Notes: generated from the letters alone by a model not told the origin. Positions 45,549 through 58,258 are shown, numbered from the stretch's first letter. The stretch: DNA of 64,000 nucleotides from Thereva unica (GCA_949987705.1 OX465286.1:24675545-24739544); one strand, 5' to 3'. Numbers and translations are program-made.

Positions 45549-46904
45549 AATATATTCTTTTAAGCATTACAATATCCGACCATTTGTCATTTCAACATTT
45601 TTTTCCTACAAATTAAAGATGCCTTATGGAAATAGATGATTCAATACCTAGGACTTCAAGATATATAAGTGAATCTATAAGGCAGGGATCGTAAATAACT
45701 GTTATATTTGTATTTTTGACTTAAAAAATCAAATAGTAAATGTTGTTTGATCTGCATAAAATTTATACTGGATACTCAGAATAGCGAGTTCTACGCGGTG
45801 GTGGGGTTACTTTTAAATTGTAGATTTTTATTATAAAAGTCAAGTTTAATAGTTAAAATTAATTTTAATTTTTTAAATAAAAAATAACAGTTATATTTAA
45901 CTAAAAAAGTTTTAGGTCATTAAAAACACTTATTTTTTTTTTATTTGAAAAGTCTTTCAAAACTGTTATGAGATGACTTTTATTTTTAAAATCAAAAATA
46001 ACTGTTAAAAAAGACTTATTTTTTTCTGTCTTGCATAAAAGTCTTTTTAAGATTTTTATTTTTCCAGTTTTTCTATAAAAGTCTTTGAAGACTTTTATTT
46101 TTAAAATATAAAAATAAAAGTCTTTTGCTGAAAACAGATAAATAGTCCATTCAAAACGTTAAGAAAATCGAACCCTAATGGTCTTTGGGGTCGCTGATCA
46201 CGAAAATCGGGGTCCTGCGGTCCTAAAACATGGGCGTCACCCTTAAAAATGCAAAAAAACACCCCTTTTTGGGGGGTTTTTCGCGATTATTTCGATAATA
46301 ATGAAAACTAAAGCAATGAAATACTCTTTTTTAATATTTATTTGCGAAGGTGGTTGATTTGTACCAGTGTTGGGCAAAATTTAATCTGATTGATGATTAA
46401 TGATTGCGACTAAAAGCTGTAGTCTGTAATCATGATTAGAGATTGATATATTTAATCAGAGAAGTAATCATTTTAGGTGATTGATGATTGATCAATTTCA
46501 ACCGCAATCATGATTAAATGATTAAAATTTTAGATTAAAAATGAATTTTTTTGGAGATGTTAAGTTTTAACGTTGGATTTCTATTCTTTGATGTTTTATT
46601 TGAATATTTTATTTTGTGAATCCGTCAGTTAAGAGTTTTGTGGTCAAAATTTGCGAATTAAAAAGTGGGAATAATTTTGGCAATTGTGCTCCGATTGCAC
46701 TGAAAATCGGCCCAGAATTTTTACATTTAAGTACTGTAATTTTAAAATTATCTTTTATATTTTATTAGTTCATTTTAAAAAGCATGTTTGTAGTTTTTGA
46801 TGTGAAAACTTTTTAGGCACGTTGGGCAATTTTCCGTCACGGTCATTTTTTATGCGTACCGTGGGAAAAATTTTCCTTTGGGGATTTCAGTTTTTATTGT
46901 ATGA

Positions 46905-47400
46905 GTTAGTACTATGTACGACGTAATATATACTATGTTTTATGTACTAAGTGTGTACTATGTATTAGGTACTATGTACTCGAACTATGAACTGTGCGCT
47001 ATAATTATGAACTATGTATTATGCAGTATGTACTACGTACTGTATACTATAAACTATGTATTATCTACTATGTACTATGTACAAGGTATTGTGTACTATG
47101 TATTATGTACTAGGTATTATGAATATATAGTACATAGCTCTGTTGTATTTTGTACTATGTAGTAGATGGTATGATTAGGTACCATATACTCTGAGCTATG
47201 TTCTATGTACTATTTATTATGTACTATGTACTAGGCATTATGTACTATGTATTATCTATACACGGTATATTATTTATTACGTATTACGTACTAAATATTA
47301 TGTACTATGCACCATAAATTATATACCATGTTATATCTATTATATACCATGTACTACGCACTATGTATATTGCTATGAACTATGTATTATGTACTATGTA
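46905..47400 (+). repeat. Degenerate ~10-bp minisatellite (TACTATGTAT-like), left arm
   Basis: Dozens of variants of TACTATGTAT, TATTATGTAC and ACTATGTACT in tandem. The open frame over it is repeat translation, not a gene. Confidence 0.9.
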
Positions 47401-47569
47401 TCAGTGTTGGGCACAATCAACTAATTTTTTAATCAGGCCAATAATCATGATTAAAACCAATAATGATTGAGGATTAATGATTATGAAATCTATTCTAAAC
47501 CTGGATTGTGTTCCCATTGTATTGAATATCAGTATCGGGAGGTTTTAAGGGCTCCCAATAACGAATTTG

Positions 47570-47830
47570 TTGTCAAAATGGCGGACGAATTTTGGGAAAT
47601 GTGTTCCGATTGTACTGAAATTCAGTATCGGGGGGTTTGAAGGGTTCCAAATGACGAATTTGTGGTCAAAATTTTAAAATTCAAAATGGCGGACGAGTTT
47701 TGGCAAATGTGTTGCGATTGTACTGAAATTCAATATCGAGGGGTTTGAAGGGTTCCAAATAACGAATTTGTGGTCAAAATATTAAAATTCAAAATGGCGG
47801 ACTAGTTTTGGCAATTGTGCTCCGATTGTA
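47570..47830 (+). repeat. ~115-bp tandem array, left of palindrome core
   Basis: The unit contains AAAATGGCGGACGAGTTTTGG, CCGATTGTACTGAAATTCAG and GGGTTCCAAATGACGAATTT. Two or more copies. Confidence 0.85.
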
Positions 47831-47954
47831 TTGAAATTCAATCCAACATAATGGTAAATAACGTGCCAAGGTATGAAATTATAATTAGTAAAATTTGGAA
47901 GTCTCATTTTAATCGAGGTATTTCATCTCCAAGATTCAGAGACTCACTTGAGTT

Positions 47955-48490
47955 TAAATTCTTCTTCTTTGTCGGCTCTACAACCGGGATCCGGTCCTGG
48001 CCTCTCGCAACTGTCCTCTCCACCGGTCCCGATTCTGATCCGGTGTCATCCAGTTTGGCATCCCTAAACTCTGAGCGTCCTGGTCTACACCACCCTTCCA
48101 ACGAAGACTGGGTCTCCTTCGCTAGAGAGAGAGAACAGAGAACTTACGAGCAGGCTCATTTTCACTCATACGAGCTAGATGACCTGCCCACCGCAGCCTA
48201 CCGAGCTTTATTTTCTTTACAACATTCATATCACGAAAGCGCTCGTAAATCTCGTCATTGTAGAGTCTCTGGAATCGTCCTTCCTCCCATACGAGGCCAA
48301 CAATCCTCCGAAGTGTTTTCCTCCCGAACACGGCTAAGAGGTTTGAGTGCTTTTTGCTAAGCACCCTCGTTTCAGATGCATATGTGAGTACAGCTAAGAC
48401 CATCGTCTTATATAGTAAAAGTTTAGACGTTATAGTTAGATGCTTGAATTTAAAGAGCCTTGACAGACTATAGTAGGCTTTGTTGGCTTT
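47955..48490 (-). pseudogene. RTE-like LINE 3' fragment
   Basis: On the minus strand it reads VLTYASETRVLSKKHSNLLA, then FGRKTLRRIVG, RLYNDEIYERF and KLGRLRWAGHLARM, the C-terminal part of an RTE-type reverse transcriptase. It ends at 47955 with an (AAG)n tail. Strongly 5'-truncated. Confidence 0.8.
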
Positions 48491-48507
48491 TAGCAGTCAT
48501 GCGCCAT

Positions 48508-48912
48508 TTTGAATTTTAATATTTTGGCCACACATCCGTCATTTGGAACCCCTAAAACCCCGATACTGAATTTCAGTACAATCGGAACACATTTGCCAAA
48601 ACTCGTCCGCCATTTTGAATTTTAAAATTTTGACCACAAATCCGTCATTTGGAACCCTTCAAACCCCTCGATATTGAATTTCAGTACAATCGGAACACAT
48701 TTGCCAAAACTTGTCCGCCATTTTGAATTTTAAAATTTTGACCACAAATCCGACATTTGGAACCCTTAAAACCCCCCCATACTGAATTTCAGTACAATCG
48801 GAACACATTTGCCAAAACTCGTTCGCCATTTTGAATTTTAAAATTTTGACCACAAATTCGTCATTTGGAACCCTTCAAACCCCCCGATACTGAATTTCAG
48901 TACAATCGGAAC
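48508..48912 (-). repeat. ~115-bp tandem array, inverted, right of palindrome core
   Basis: Four inverted copies of the same unit, cut at 48912 in the middle of a unit by the RTE-like LINE. Confidence 0.85.
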
Positions 48913-51900
48913 TTCTTCTTCTTTATACTCCTTTAATCCCTCATGGGACATAGGGCGGAAACAGTTGCCCTCCAGCGGACTCTGTTTTGCGCGACAGCTC
49001 TTAGCTCCGACCAGGATCTCCCAGTTGTTGCGGCTTCTTCTAGTAGGGTTCTCCTCCACGTTGTTCTAGGTCTTCCTACTCGACGGGAACCTTGCGGATT
49101 CCAGTCAAGGGCCTGTTTGGCTAGATTTTCGTTTTCGCGTCGCAAGGTGTGGCCAACCCAATTCCATTTCCTTCGCCTGATTTGATCGTCTATCCTTTCT
49201 TGGCCGGCACGGCGCCATAGTTCTTCGTTTGAAATTCTATCTTGCCAGCGGATTTTTAGGATACGACGAAGGCATCTGTTGATGAAGACTTGTAGGCGCC
49301 CTGTGATGAATTGGGTGACTTTCCATGTTTCGCAACCATACAAAAGAACTGCCTTAACGTTGGAGTTGAACAGCCGCAATTTGGTGTTAGTGGAAATCAC
49401 CGTTGATCTCCATATGTGGGACAGGCATGCATAAGCGCCTCGTGCTTTATTTATTCTGGAACTGACGTCTTCTTCTGCCCCGCCATTTTCGGTAATAATG
49501 CTACCGAGGTAGCAGAATTTATTTACCAGTTCCACGTCACGGTTATTCAGCGCTGTTCGTTCGTTGGTGTTTGCATTTATCCGCATTTCTTTAGTTTTAG
49601 TCGGATTTAGCCTTAAGCCTGCTGGACTACTTTCTGTTGCTAAATTGTTTAACATGTTTTTGAGGTCCTGGTGTCTGTGGGCCAGCAAACAGATATCATC
49701 GGCGTAGTCGAGATCCTTAAGGCGGTCTAACAAACCCCATTGTATGCCGCCTGTTCTACTATCTAGAGCGCCGACAAGGATGTCATTTATTACTATAAGA
49801 AATAGTAAAGGCGAGAGTAGGCATCCTTGTCGTACTCCTGAGCTCACCTCGAAGCTGTCGGATAATTTTCCATTATGGAGAACTCTGCATTTGGAATTGT
49901 TATATAGGGCTTTTATCAATTCTATTATTTTATCAGGCAGTCCACGTTGCCTGCCATATAAAGCTCCTATTGACCGAGTCGAACGCTTTCTCATAATCTA
50001 CGAAAGCAAGGTAAAGGGGGGATCGGAATTCAGTAGACTGCTCCACTATTATTCGTAAGGTGTTGATATGATCAATACATGAGCGGCCCTTCCTGAATCC
50101 GGCCTGCTGCCTCCTAAGCGTTCGGTCTACTGCCTCACTTATCCTAGATAGTAATATATGGGACAAAATTTTGCCCACAGTAGATAGTAAACAGATGCCT
50201 CTCCAGTTGTCGCATATTGTTAGGTCCCCCGTTTTTGGTATTTTGACTATGATACCTTCCGTCCAATCCTCCGGAAAGGTACAGGTGTTCCATGCTATTT
50301 GTAGGATTGGCTGAAGCGCATCTGCTATGAGGCTTGAGTCGGCTTTCAACAATTCTGGCGGGATGCCATCTTTCCCAGCTGCTTTACCATTGGCCATCGC
50401 ATGAATTGCGGTTACTATTTCCGTCTTGGATGGGGCCCGGGTGGTGATTCGAATTGGCTGTGCATTGTTGCTGGTTTCCTGAGGTTCCTGTGTAAATGAA
50501 CCATTCAGGGCGGCGAAGAAGTAATCTCTCCATCTTTGGAGCTGCTCCTCGTCGCTGCACAGCAGCCTTCCATCCGCACTCTTAACGGCATGCTTTTTAG
50601 TAGAGTGCTTTCCCGAGAGCTGTTTAGTGATTTGGTACAGCACCTTACTGTTGCCTGTGTTTGCCGCGTTTTCCGCTTTTTCTGCGAGCTCATTTATCTG
50701 CTGCCTTTTATCACGCCGGACACTTCTCTTTACCTCCCGGTGTAATTGGGAGTATTCCCGTTCCAGTTGATAACGTATTTCAGGGTCGCTTGTAGAGTTT
50801 ACTTTATTTTTGAGGGCTCTCCTGCGTTCTATTTTTTGCCAGGTTGTGTCCGAGATCCAGTGTTGCTGGTTTCTTTGGACATAACCGATGCTTGTTTCCG
50901 CAGCCGTCAATATTGCGCCCTTTGTTCTACTCCACAGCTCTTCAATATTTGTGTCGTCAGAAACGTTGTGCTGGTTTAGTATTAGTTGTAGATTTCCAGC
51001 AAATTCCCGCTTTTTAACGCTCTCCCGCAGAAGATCTACGTTGAATCGTCTACGGTTTATAGCATCGCGTTGTACGTTTCTGATTGCGGCGATTTTAAGG
51101 CGAATAGTTGCTACAACCAAATGGTGGTCGCTTCCAGTGTCTGCTCCCCTGAAACTCCTGACATCCTCAAGGATAGTTCTCCATCTGCGGCTGACGGCCA
51201 CATGATCTATCTGATTTCTCGTCCTACCATCGGGCGATACCCAGGTCTCTTTGTGTATCTTCTTGTGACAAAAGTAAGTTCCACCTACCATAAGTTGGTG
51301 GGAGCTACAGAAGTCAACGAAAAGCTCACCATTGTTATTGGTAACTTGGCTTAGACCTTGATTTCCAATTGTTTGTTCAAGGCCGGTATTGTCACGGCCG
51401 ATCTGTGCGTTTAAGTCACCCATTAATACAATGAAGTCTCCCCTTGGAATAGAGCGAAAAACCTCATTCAGCCGCAAATAGAACTCGTCTTTGATGTCAT
51501 CTTCAGCGTCCTCAGTTGGAGCATAGCATTGGACTACCGTAGTACCTCTTAGTCTGGTACGCAGGCGCACGGTAATAATCCTTTCAGAAACTGGTGACCA
51601 GCTAATGAGGCTGGACCTGGCTTCTTTGGTGAGTATTACACCAACGCCACTCCTACGGCTTTCAGTTTCGTTTCTCCCAGAATATAAAAAGGACTCACCA
51701 TTTGGGCAGATATGTTCCCCCGCATCGGGCCATCTGGTCTCGCTAAGTCCCATGATCTTGATTTTATATCGATTCATCTCGTTGAGGACTTCATCCAGCC
51801 GTCCCTCAGCCAGCAGTGTTCTCACATTCCATGATCCGATTCGTGTCCTTGTTCGAAAAGCAAAGGTCGTCGTCGTGTTGTCCATCCGGTTCCGAGGCAT

Positions 51901-52207
51901 TGTTTGCCGATTCGTAGCAATGGTGTTTTTTATGGGAGCGGGTTGCTAACCCTCAGCCCAACCGACTTAAAACTCTGTTTTGTGGCGCAGAGAGTTCGCC
52001 ATTCGCCCGTCTCCCGTTAGCTCCTTCCGAAGAAGTACCCCAGGGGGCACCGCGTGGAGGTGGGATTAGGACTTGCTAACAGGTCTGCTAGGTGTTTGTC
52101 TGCAGTGACTTTTCTCGGGTTTTGGCAGAGGTGGCAAATCGGGTACCACCACTTTCCGAGGTCTTTGTTAGCCGTTTGCCCCCCTGTTAGCCGTTTGCCC
52201 CCCGTTT
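48912..52207 (-). mobile_element. RTE-like LINE, near full length, in the hAT core
   Basis: The 3' end carries an (AAG)n tail at 48912. The 5' region reaches 52207, where a GTTAGCCGTTTGCCCCCC word is doubled. It splits the ~115-bp array. Clade is judged by protein style (endonuclease GSWNVRTLL and LSETRWP). Confidence 0.82.
48933..51900 (-). pseudogene. RTE-like endonuclease/reverse transcriptase with one frameshift
   Basis: The start MPRNRMDN at 51900 is followed by a complete apurinic-type endonuclease: GSWNVRTLLAEGRL, LSETRWPDAGEH, FIVLMGDLNAQIG, TRNQIDHVAVS and GSDHHLVVA. RT begins with KAAGKDGIPPELLKA, NWRGICLLS and FVDYEKAFDSV, breaks at about 49.96 kb, and resumes with SGVRQGCLLSPLLF and the catalytic LDYADDICLLA. 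The C-terminus has RRKWNWVGHTLRR. One lesion only, so this is a fairly young copy. It cuts target DNA and reverse transcribes its RNA there. Confidence 0.88.
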
Positions 52208-52379
52208 GACAACAAATTCGTTATTGGGAGCCCTTAAAACCTCCCGATACTGATATTCAATACAATGGGAACACAATCCAGGTTTAGAATAGATTTCATA
52301 ATCATTAATCCTCAATCATTATTGGTTTTAATCATGATTATTGGCCTGATTAAAAAATTAGTTGATTGTGCCCAACACT

Positions 52380-52880
52380 GATACATAGTACATAATACAT
52401 AGTTCGTAGTACATGGTATATAATACATAGTGCGTAGTACATGGTATATAATAGATATAACATGGTATATAATTTCTGGTGCATAGTACATAATATTTAG
52501 TACGTCATACGTAATACATAATATACCGTGTATAGATAATACATTGTACATAATGCCTAGTACATAATAAATAGTACATAGAACATAGCTCAGAGTATAT
52601 GGTACCTAATCATACCATCTACTACATAGTACAAAATACAACAGAGCTATGTACTACATATTCATAATACCTAGTACATAATACATAGTACACAATACCT
52701 TGTACATAGTACATAGTAGATAATACATAGTTTATAGTATACAGTACGTAGTACATACTGCATAATACATTTTTCATAATCATAGCGCACAGTTCATAGT
52801 TCGAGTACATAGTACCTAATACATAGTACACACTTAGTACATAAAACATAGTATATATTACGTCGTACATAGTACTAACT
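52380..52880 (-). repeat. Degenerate ~10-bp minisatellite, right arm
   Basis: Inverse copy of 46905-47400, unit by unit, with only scattered changes, so the arms were equalised or duplicated after the array formed. Confidence 0.9.
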
Positions 52881-53676
52881 CATACAATAAAAACTGAAGT
52901 CCCCAAAGGAAAATTTTTCCCACGGTACGCATAAAAAATGACCGTGACGGAAAATTGCCCAACGTGCCTAAAAAGTTTTCACATCAAAAACTACAAACAT
53001 GCTTTTTAAAATGAACTAATAAAATATAAAAGATAATTTTAAAATTACAGTACTTAAATGTAAAAATTCTGGGCCGATTTTCAGTGCAATCGGAGCACAA
53101 TTGCCAAAATTATTCCCACTTTTTAATTGGCAAATTTTGACCACAAAACTCTTAACTGACGGATTCACAAAATAAAATATTCAAATAAAACATCAAAGAA
53201 TAGAAATCCAACGTTAAAACTTAACATCTCCAAAAAAATTCATTTTTAATCTAAAATTTTAATCATTTAATCATGATTGCGGTTGAAATTGATCAATCAT
53301 CAATCACCTAAAATGATTACTTCTCTGATTAAATATATCAATCTCTAATCATGATTACAGACTACAGCTTTTAGTCGCAATCATTAATCATCAATCAGAT
53401 TAAATTTTGCCCAACACTGGTACAAATCAACCACCTTCGCAAATAAATATTAAAAAAGAGTATTTCATTGCTTTAGTTTTCATTATTATCGAAATAATCG
53501 CGAAAAACCCCCCAAAAGGGGTGTTTTTTTGCATTTTTAAGGGTGACGCCCATGTTTTAGGACCGCAGGACCCCGATTTTCGTGATCAGCGACCCCAAAG
53601 ACCATTAGGGTTCGATTTTCTTAACGTTTTGAATGGACTATTTATCTGTTTTCAGCAAAAGACTTTTATTTTTATA

Positions 53677-54355
53677 CTAGCAAAAAACCCGCGTGCGTTG
53701 CAACGCCTTTCAATAAAAAAAGATTATGTGTGCACAGTCCGCGGTAGGAAAAAGTATAATGAAAAAAAGAACAAATCTGCAAAATTGATTTTGGATACAT
53801 ATAAAAATTTAGAGTTACCTATAAAAAATATGTTACAACTTTTTTTTAAATTTGATGTTGAGCGCCACCTATCGGAAGAAGTACAATCGACACCTAGCAA
53901 ACATAGGTGGCAAATTCGTCAGCCATATTGGCGCGGCCATTTTGAATTTATAAGGTCCGATCAAACATTCGTTATTTGCTACCTCAAAAAACCCCAGATA
54001 TCGATTTTCATTGGAATCGGATCACAATTGGCAAATTCGTCGGCCATATTGGCGCGGCCATTTTGAATTTTTAAGTTTTGACCACAAATTCGTTTTTAGC
54101 GACCTTAAGAACCCCTAGATACCCACTTTCATTGAAATCGGAACACAATTTGCAAATTCATATTTTGGTGGCCATTTTGAATTTCGGTCATTTTTCGGCG
54201 GCCATTTTGAATTTCGAAAATCGGGCTTCGAGGTGTTTCAGGGCAGACCCCAACGGACCTTCGTGCAAAATTTCGAAGCTCTACGATGACTGGTGCGCCC
54301 GCTATAGCGCACACATACATTCACGCATACAGAAACTTTCTTTTATTAATTAAGA
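53677..54355 (-). mobile_element. Non-autonomous Helitron (679 bp)
   Basis: On the minus strand it starts TCTTAATTAATAAAAG, ends GGGTTTTTTGCTAG (CTRR end) and sits between A and T, the three Helitron hallmarks. A short self-complementary GCGTTGCAACGC lies about 14 nt before the CTAG. The left palindrome arm shows the uninterrupted site (junction 46106/46107). Inside are minisatellite words GGCCATTTTGAATTT and ACCACAAATTCG. No Rep/helicase is encoded. Confidence 0.8.
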
Positions 54356-55270
54356 TTTTAAAAATAAAAGTCTTCAAAGACTTGTATAGAAAAACTGGAA
54401 AAATAAAACTCTTAATAAGACAGAAAAAAATAAAAGTCTTTTTTAACAGTTATTTTTGATTTTAAAAATAAAAGTCCATTTTAATTATTATTTCGGATAG
54501 AAAAAAAACAAAAATCTTTAATAACAGTTTTAAAAGATTTAAAACAATACTAGGCAAAAATTAGAGTTAAAAATACCTTTTATTATTTTTGGTAAAATTT
54601 AACTGTTACTGTTGTCTTAAATCATATATATCTCAAAATAATTATTATTTTCTGATTTTTTCGATATAAGTTATAACAGTTACTATCCCTGCTATAAGGT
54701 AAATGATCGGAAAATTATCACATTTTATGTTAAAGTTTTTATTAATTTTCTTTCTTTTTGTTTTACATTGTGTTACAATATTTTTGTTGAGTGTTTTAAT
54801 TCTTATATACACGCGCGTTTTAAAAAACAATTTTTTTACTTCGTCTTTCAACGATACATTTTTGGATAAACGTAAGCAATTTTCAACACAACATTTCGAG
54901 TTTGGGCTAGGACAGCAAAGTGTGCGGACGTGTGCTGTTCCGGTCCCTGAAGAACGCGCCGAAGAAAAAAAAAACAAAAAAACAAAAAGCAAAAAAACTG
55001 TGAACTGTGAAAAAGAAAAAAAAATTGTGGAAACAATAAAAACTAGAATCGTGCACAAAAAAACAGTGTCCTAAAAAACGAGCGCAGTCTAACGCGAAGG
55101 CCCATCACCCTTCACTAGACACGACCGGACCGACGAACGGTTCAAGTAAGTACCCTTGCTCCCTACCCTCTCTCGCATCTCGGTCCTGCAGGTGCCGCGG
55201 CTAAAATCTGTCGGTCGATAAAATTTGCCCCGTCTCAAAAGGCATAACACTTTGACGCGGACAAATTTTA

Positions 55271-58258
55271 TTGACTCTGATGGTTGCGGCAAATGTAATG
55301 CCGGGAAATATCCCCGAAAACGTGGCGATTGAGCCCGCGCAACCGAAGTCCCGTTACAAGTCAAATTTTGCTATTGATTTTTGTAACATTCGTGGACTTC
55401 ATGCGAATTTTTATTTTGTTGAGTGCCACTTATTGACTTATAAACCCCCAATCTTCGCACTTAGTGAAACCCAAATATCACCCGATACTGACTTAGGTCA
55501 TTACCAGGTGTCGGGGTACACTTTAGTGCACAATCTCTCCCCCCATAGGGGTATTGCCATATTTGTTAGGGATGACGTGGCTTATTGTAAAATATTTTCA
55601 AGCACGACTTCAGATTTCAACTATCTTTGGGTTAAAATTATATTCCAAAGCCACGTAATATTCTTTTGCTTCCTATACAGAAGTCCTAACATAAGTAACG
55701 AAGCCTCCACTTCATCTTTTGATACCATTTCCGAACAAATCTCGGGATTTTTGTCGTCCAATCCTGAGTGTGAAATCATCGTTGCGGGTGATTTCAATGT
55801 TCACAACGCAAAATGGCTGACTTACTCAAATGGCACCAGTGTTTCTGGCAAGGACGTCGAGCTCTTTGCAGACGCCAATAATTTGCATCAAATTGTGGAT
55901 CGTCCCACAAGAGTCCCTGATGTTGCTGACCAAGGGAACCTATCTCCTTGATCTTTTTTTAACTTCTCATCCAGCGCGTTACTCTGTTGAAGTTGATTCA
56001 CCTCTCGGCAATTCGGACCACTCCTTAGTTAGCGCTAGTTTCCCATTCAAATTTCCCACCCCTCCCAAACCAGTTAAAAGAACTGTATGGCATTATGGGA
56101 AGGCCAATTGGCTGGGGCTTATTAATTTTTTCCAATCTACTGACTGGAACCAGTGTTTCCGAAACAAAAACGTCAACTCTGCCGCTATCCGTATCTCTAG
56201 GATCATACAGGCAGGAATGCATTTGTTCATTCCTCATTCTACCAAATCTGTGAAGCCTAGGCCCAACAGATGGTTTAATCAGGAGTGTATGAATGCAATC
56301 AGAAATAAAGAAGCCGCCTTTCGAGCTTACAAGAGCTCCCCTAGTGAATCGCTCCGTGTAGAGTATATAAAACTAAGAAATTCCTGTAAAGTCACCATCA
56401 CTGCCACATAAAAAAAAAAAAAATCAGGAATGTCAAAAATTCATTTGACAACAAGTTGAGAAGTAAACTCTTTAATGCAACCTCTGGTAGCAAGAACTTC
56501 TGGTCCTTGGTAAGCTCCATTAAGAAGAATTTCACTTCATCCACAACTCCTTCATTCATCCACGATAAGAAGGTGATAACAGACAGAAAATCCAAGGCCG
56601 ATTTATTAGCATCTCTGTTTGCTTCCAATTCTTCTTTACCCCAAATTGATATGCTACCCCCGGTTCTCGAGCACAGCGCTCATTTAATGGACAGGGTTTT
56701 CTTCAGGACTCGCGAGGTGTACAGGTGCCTCAAGGAGCTCGATATCAATAAATCCACTGGACCCGATAATATACCCCCTATCGTATTAAAACAATGCGCC
56801 TCACCTTTGGCTAAACCTCTGCGCAAACTTTTTGCCCTATCATACTCTTCCGGAGTCTATCCAGACTCTTGGAAACTTGCCCATGTACAGCCAATACCGA
56901 AAAAGGGTGACTCCAGCGACCCCTCTAACTACCGCCCAATAGCAATTACTTCTATTCTCTCCAAACCAATGGAGACGATAATCAACAAAAAACTTATGGG
57001 ATATCTAGAATCCAACCTACTCATAAACGACAGACAGTATGGCTTCCGACACAGAAGATCCACTGGCGATCTTTTAGTTTGTCTTACAGAACACCTCAGC
57101 CGAAGTTTGCATGGATCAGGTGAATCCAGTCTGGTTGCTTTGGATATCTCCAAGGCTTTTGATAGAGTTTGGCACTTAGCCTTGTTAGCTAAACTCAAAG
57201 CTATTGGAATCGACTCACTTTTACAGAAATGGATTGAGAATTTCCTTTCCGGCCGTTCAATTAAGGTAGTATTGGATGGCATCAAATCTGAACCCCACCC
57301 TATCTCTGCGGGGGTCCCCCAAGGGTCAATTTTATCACCAGCCCTATTTCTTATCTTTATAAATGATCTACTTTCAATCCCCTCCAACCCACTTCTCAGC
57401 TTCGCTGACGACGGTACCCTGCGTTACTCTTACAGCTACGATACAAGGCAGACTCATGCCAGATCCTGTCTTGATGATCGTGAAGTAATGTTCAACTCTA
57501 TTAATAACGACATTGAACTTATTCTAGAGTGGGGAACAAAGAATCGTGTCGAATTCAACCCCTCCAAAACCAAGTACTGTCTTATATCCAAGAAGAAGAT
57601 CAACACCTCACCATCCTTGTCAGTGGATGGCGTGGAACTAAAGGCCGACCCATCCCTACACATCTTAGGCGTGACATTAGCCAAAGACTTGCGATGGAAT
57701 GATCACATATTCCAAATCGCCAAACAAGCATCCCAGTGCTTGGGATTTCTTAAGAGGTGCAAGTTCCTCCTCCAGCCATCGGCCCGCGCTGTTATTTATA
57801 AATCCTACATTCGGCCTCTTCTCGAATATAACTCCCTCGTCTGGGGCGGCGCGTCGATAACCACCTTAGCATGGTTAGATAAGGTCCAAAAAAAGGCCCT
57901 TAAATTAATTGATGACGACACCGCCTGCTCCACCATCGACCCCTTGAGCCACCGTAGGAATGTAGCAGCACTAACAAAATTTTATCGCTATTATAGCGAC
58001 TGTTCCTCCGAAATAAACGCTCTCCTGCCTCCACGGCAATCTTATAACCGCAACACCAGATTAGCCCACTCGTCTCATTCCCTTTACCTACAACTCTCCC
58101 TTTCACGCACTCAACAAGATATGAATTCGTTTGTTAATAGAACAACTCGACTGTGGAATAATCTCTCGCAGTCGGTATTTCCGAGCTCCTACAACATCCA
58201 AGAGTTCAAACGCGGGGTTCATCGCCACCTTCTTCAACACCCCTTCAGACCCCCATAA
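55271..58258 (+). pseudogene. LINE endonuclease/reverse transcriptase, two frame breaks
   Basis: The endonuclease shows FCNIRGLHANF, LSETQI, IIVAGDFNVHNAKW and, after a one-base break at about 55.93 kb, PLGNSDHSLVSA. A second break at 56400 is a 26-bp insertion. RT shows NKSTGPDNIPPIV, NYRPIAITSI, LDISKAFDRVWH, SAGVPQGSILSPALF and the catalytic SFADDGTL, and continues intact to FKRGVHRHLLQ. No gag-like ORF1 with a zinc knuckle was recognised in the leader; the low-complexity Lys-rich frame at 54703-55074 is not convincing. It mobilises by target-primed reverse transcription. Confidence 0.88.
56400..56425 (+). repeat. 26-bp poly-A micro-insertion in the LINE frame
   Basis: ACTGCCACAT plus A13 and TC is inserted after ATC (56397-56399), with ATC repeated at its end (56423-56425). 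The same CACTGCCACAT(A)n forms the 3' end of this LINE family at 58398-58418. Its length (26 bp) equals exactly the phase shift between the two halves of the frame. Confidence 0.78.

Larger units (their letters stand above)
45683..54691. mobile_element. 9-kb palindromic hAT element, no transposase seen
   Basis: The ends CAGGGATCGTAA and TTACTATCCCTG are typical hAT termini. CTATAAGG flanks both (45675-45682 and 54692-54699), the 8-bp hAT TSD. Subterminal DNA repeats AACTGTTAT. Inner arms (about 46000-47577 and 52208-54440, less the Helitron) are highly similar inverted copies. The core holds minisatellite arrays and two LINE insertions. There is no hAT transposase. The P-like left copy's exon 2 ends exactly at the TSD, so this hAT entered the P intron boundary. 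Confidence 0.85.

Noticed and set aside
46914..47162. 82-codon open frame rich in YVLYTMYYVL
   Set aside because: It is translation of the ~10-bp minisatellite; the mirror arm at 52622-52870 gives the same peptide.
47815..48360. 181-codon plus-strand frame
   Set aside because: It overlaps the minus-strand RTE-like fragment, which has recognisable RT C-terminal motifs.
54703..55074. 123-codon frame as ORF1 of the jockey-like LINE
   Set aside because: Low-complexity, Phe/Leu- then Lys-rich, with no Gag or zinc-knuckle motif; probably untranslated leader.
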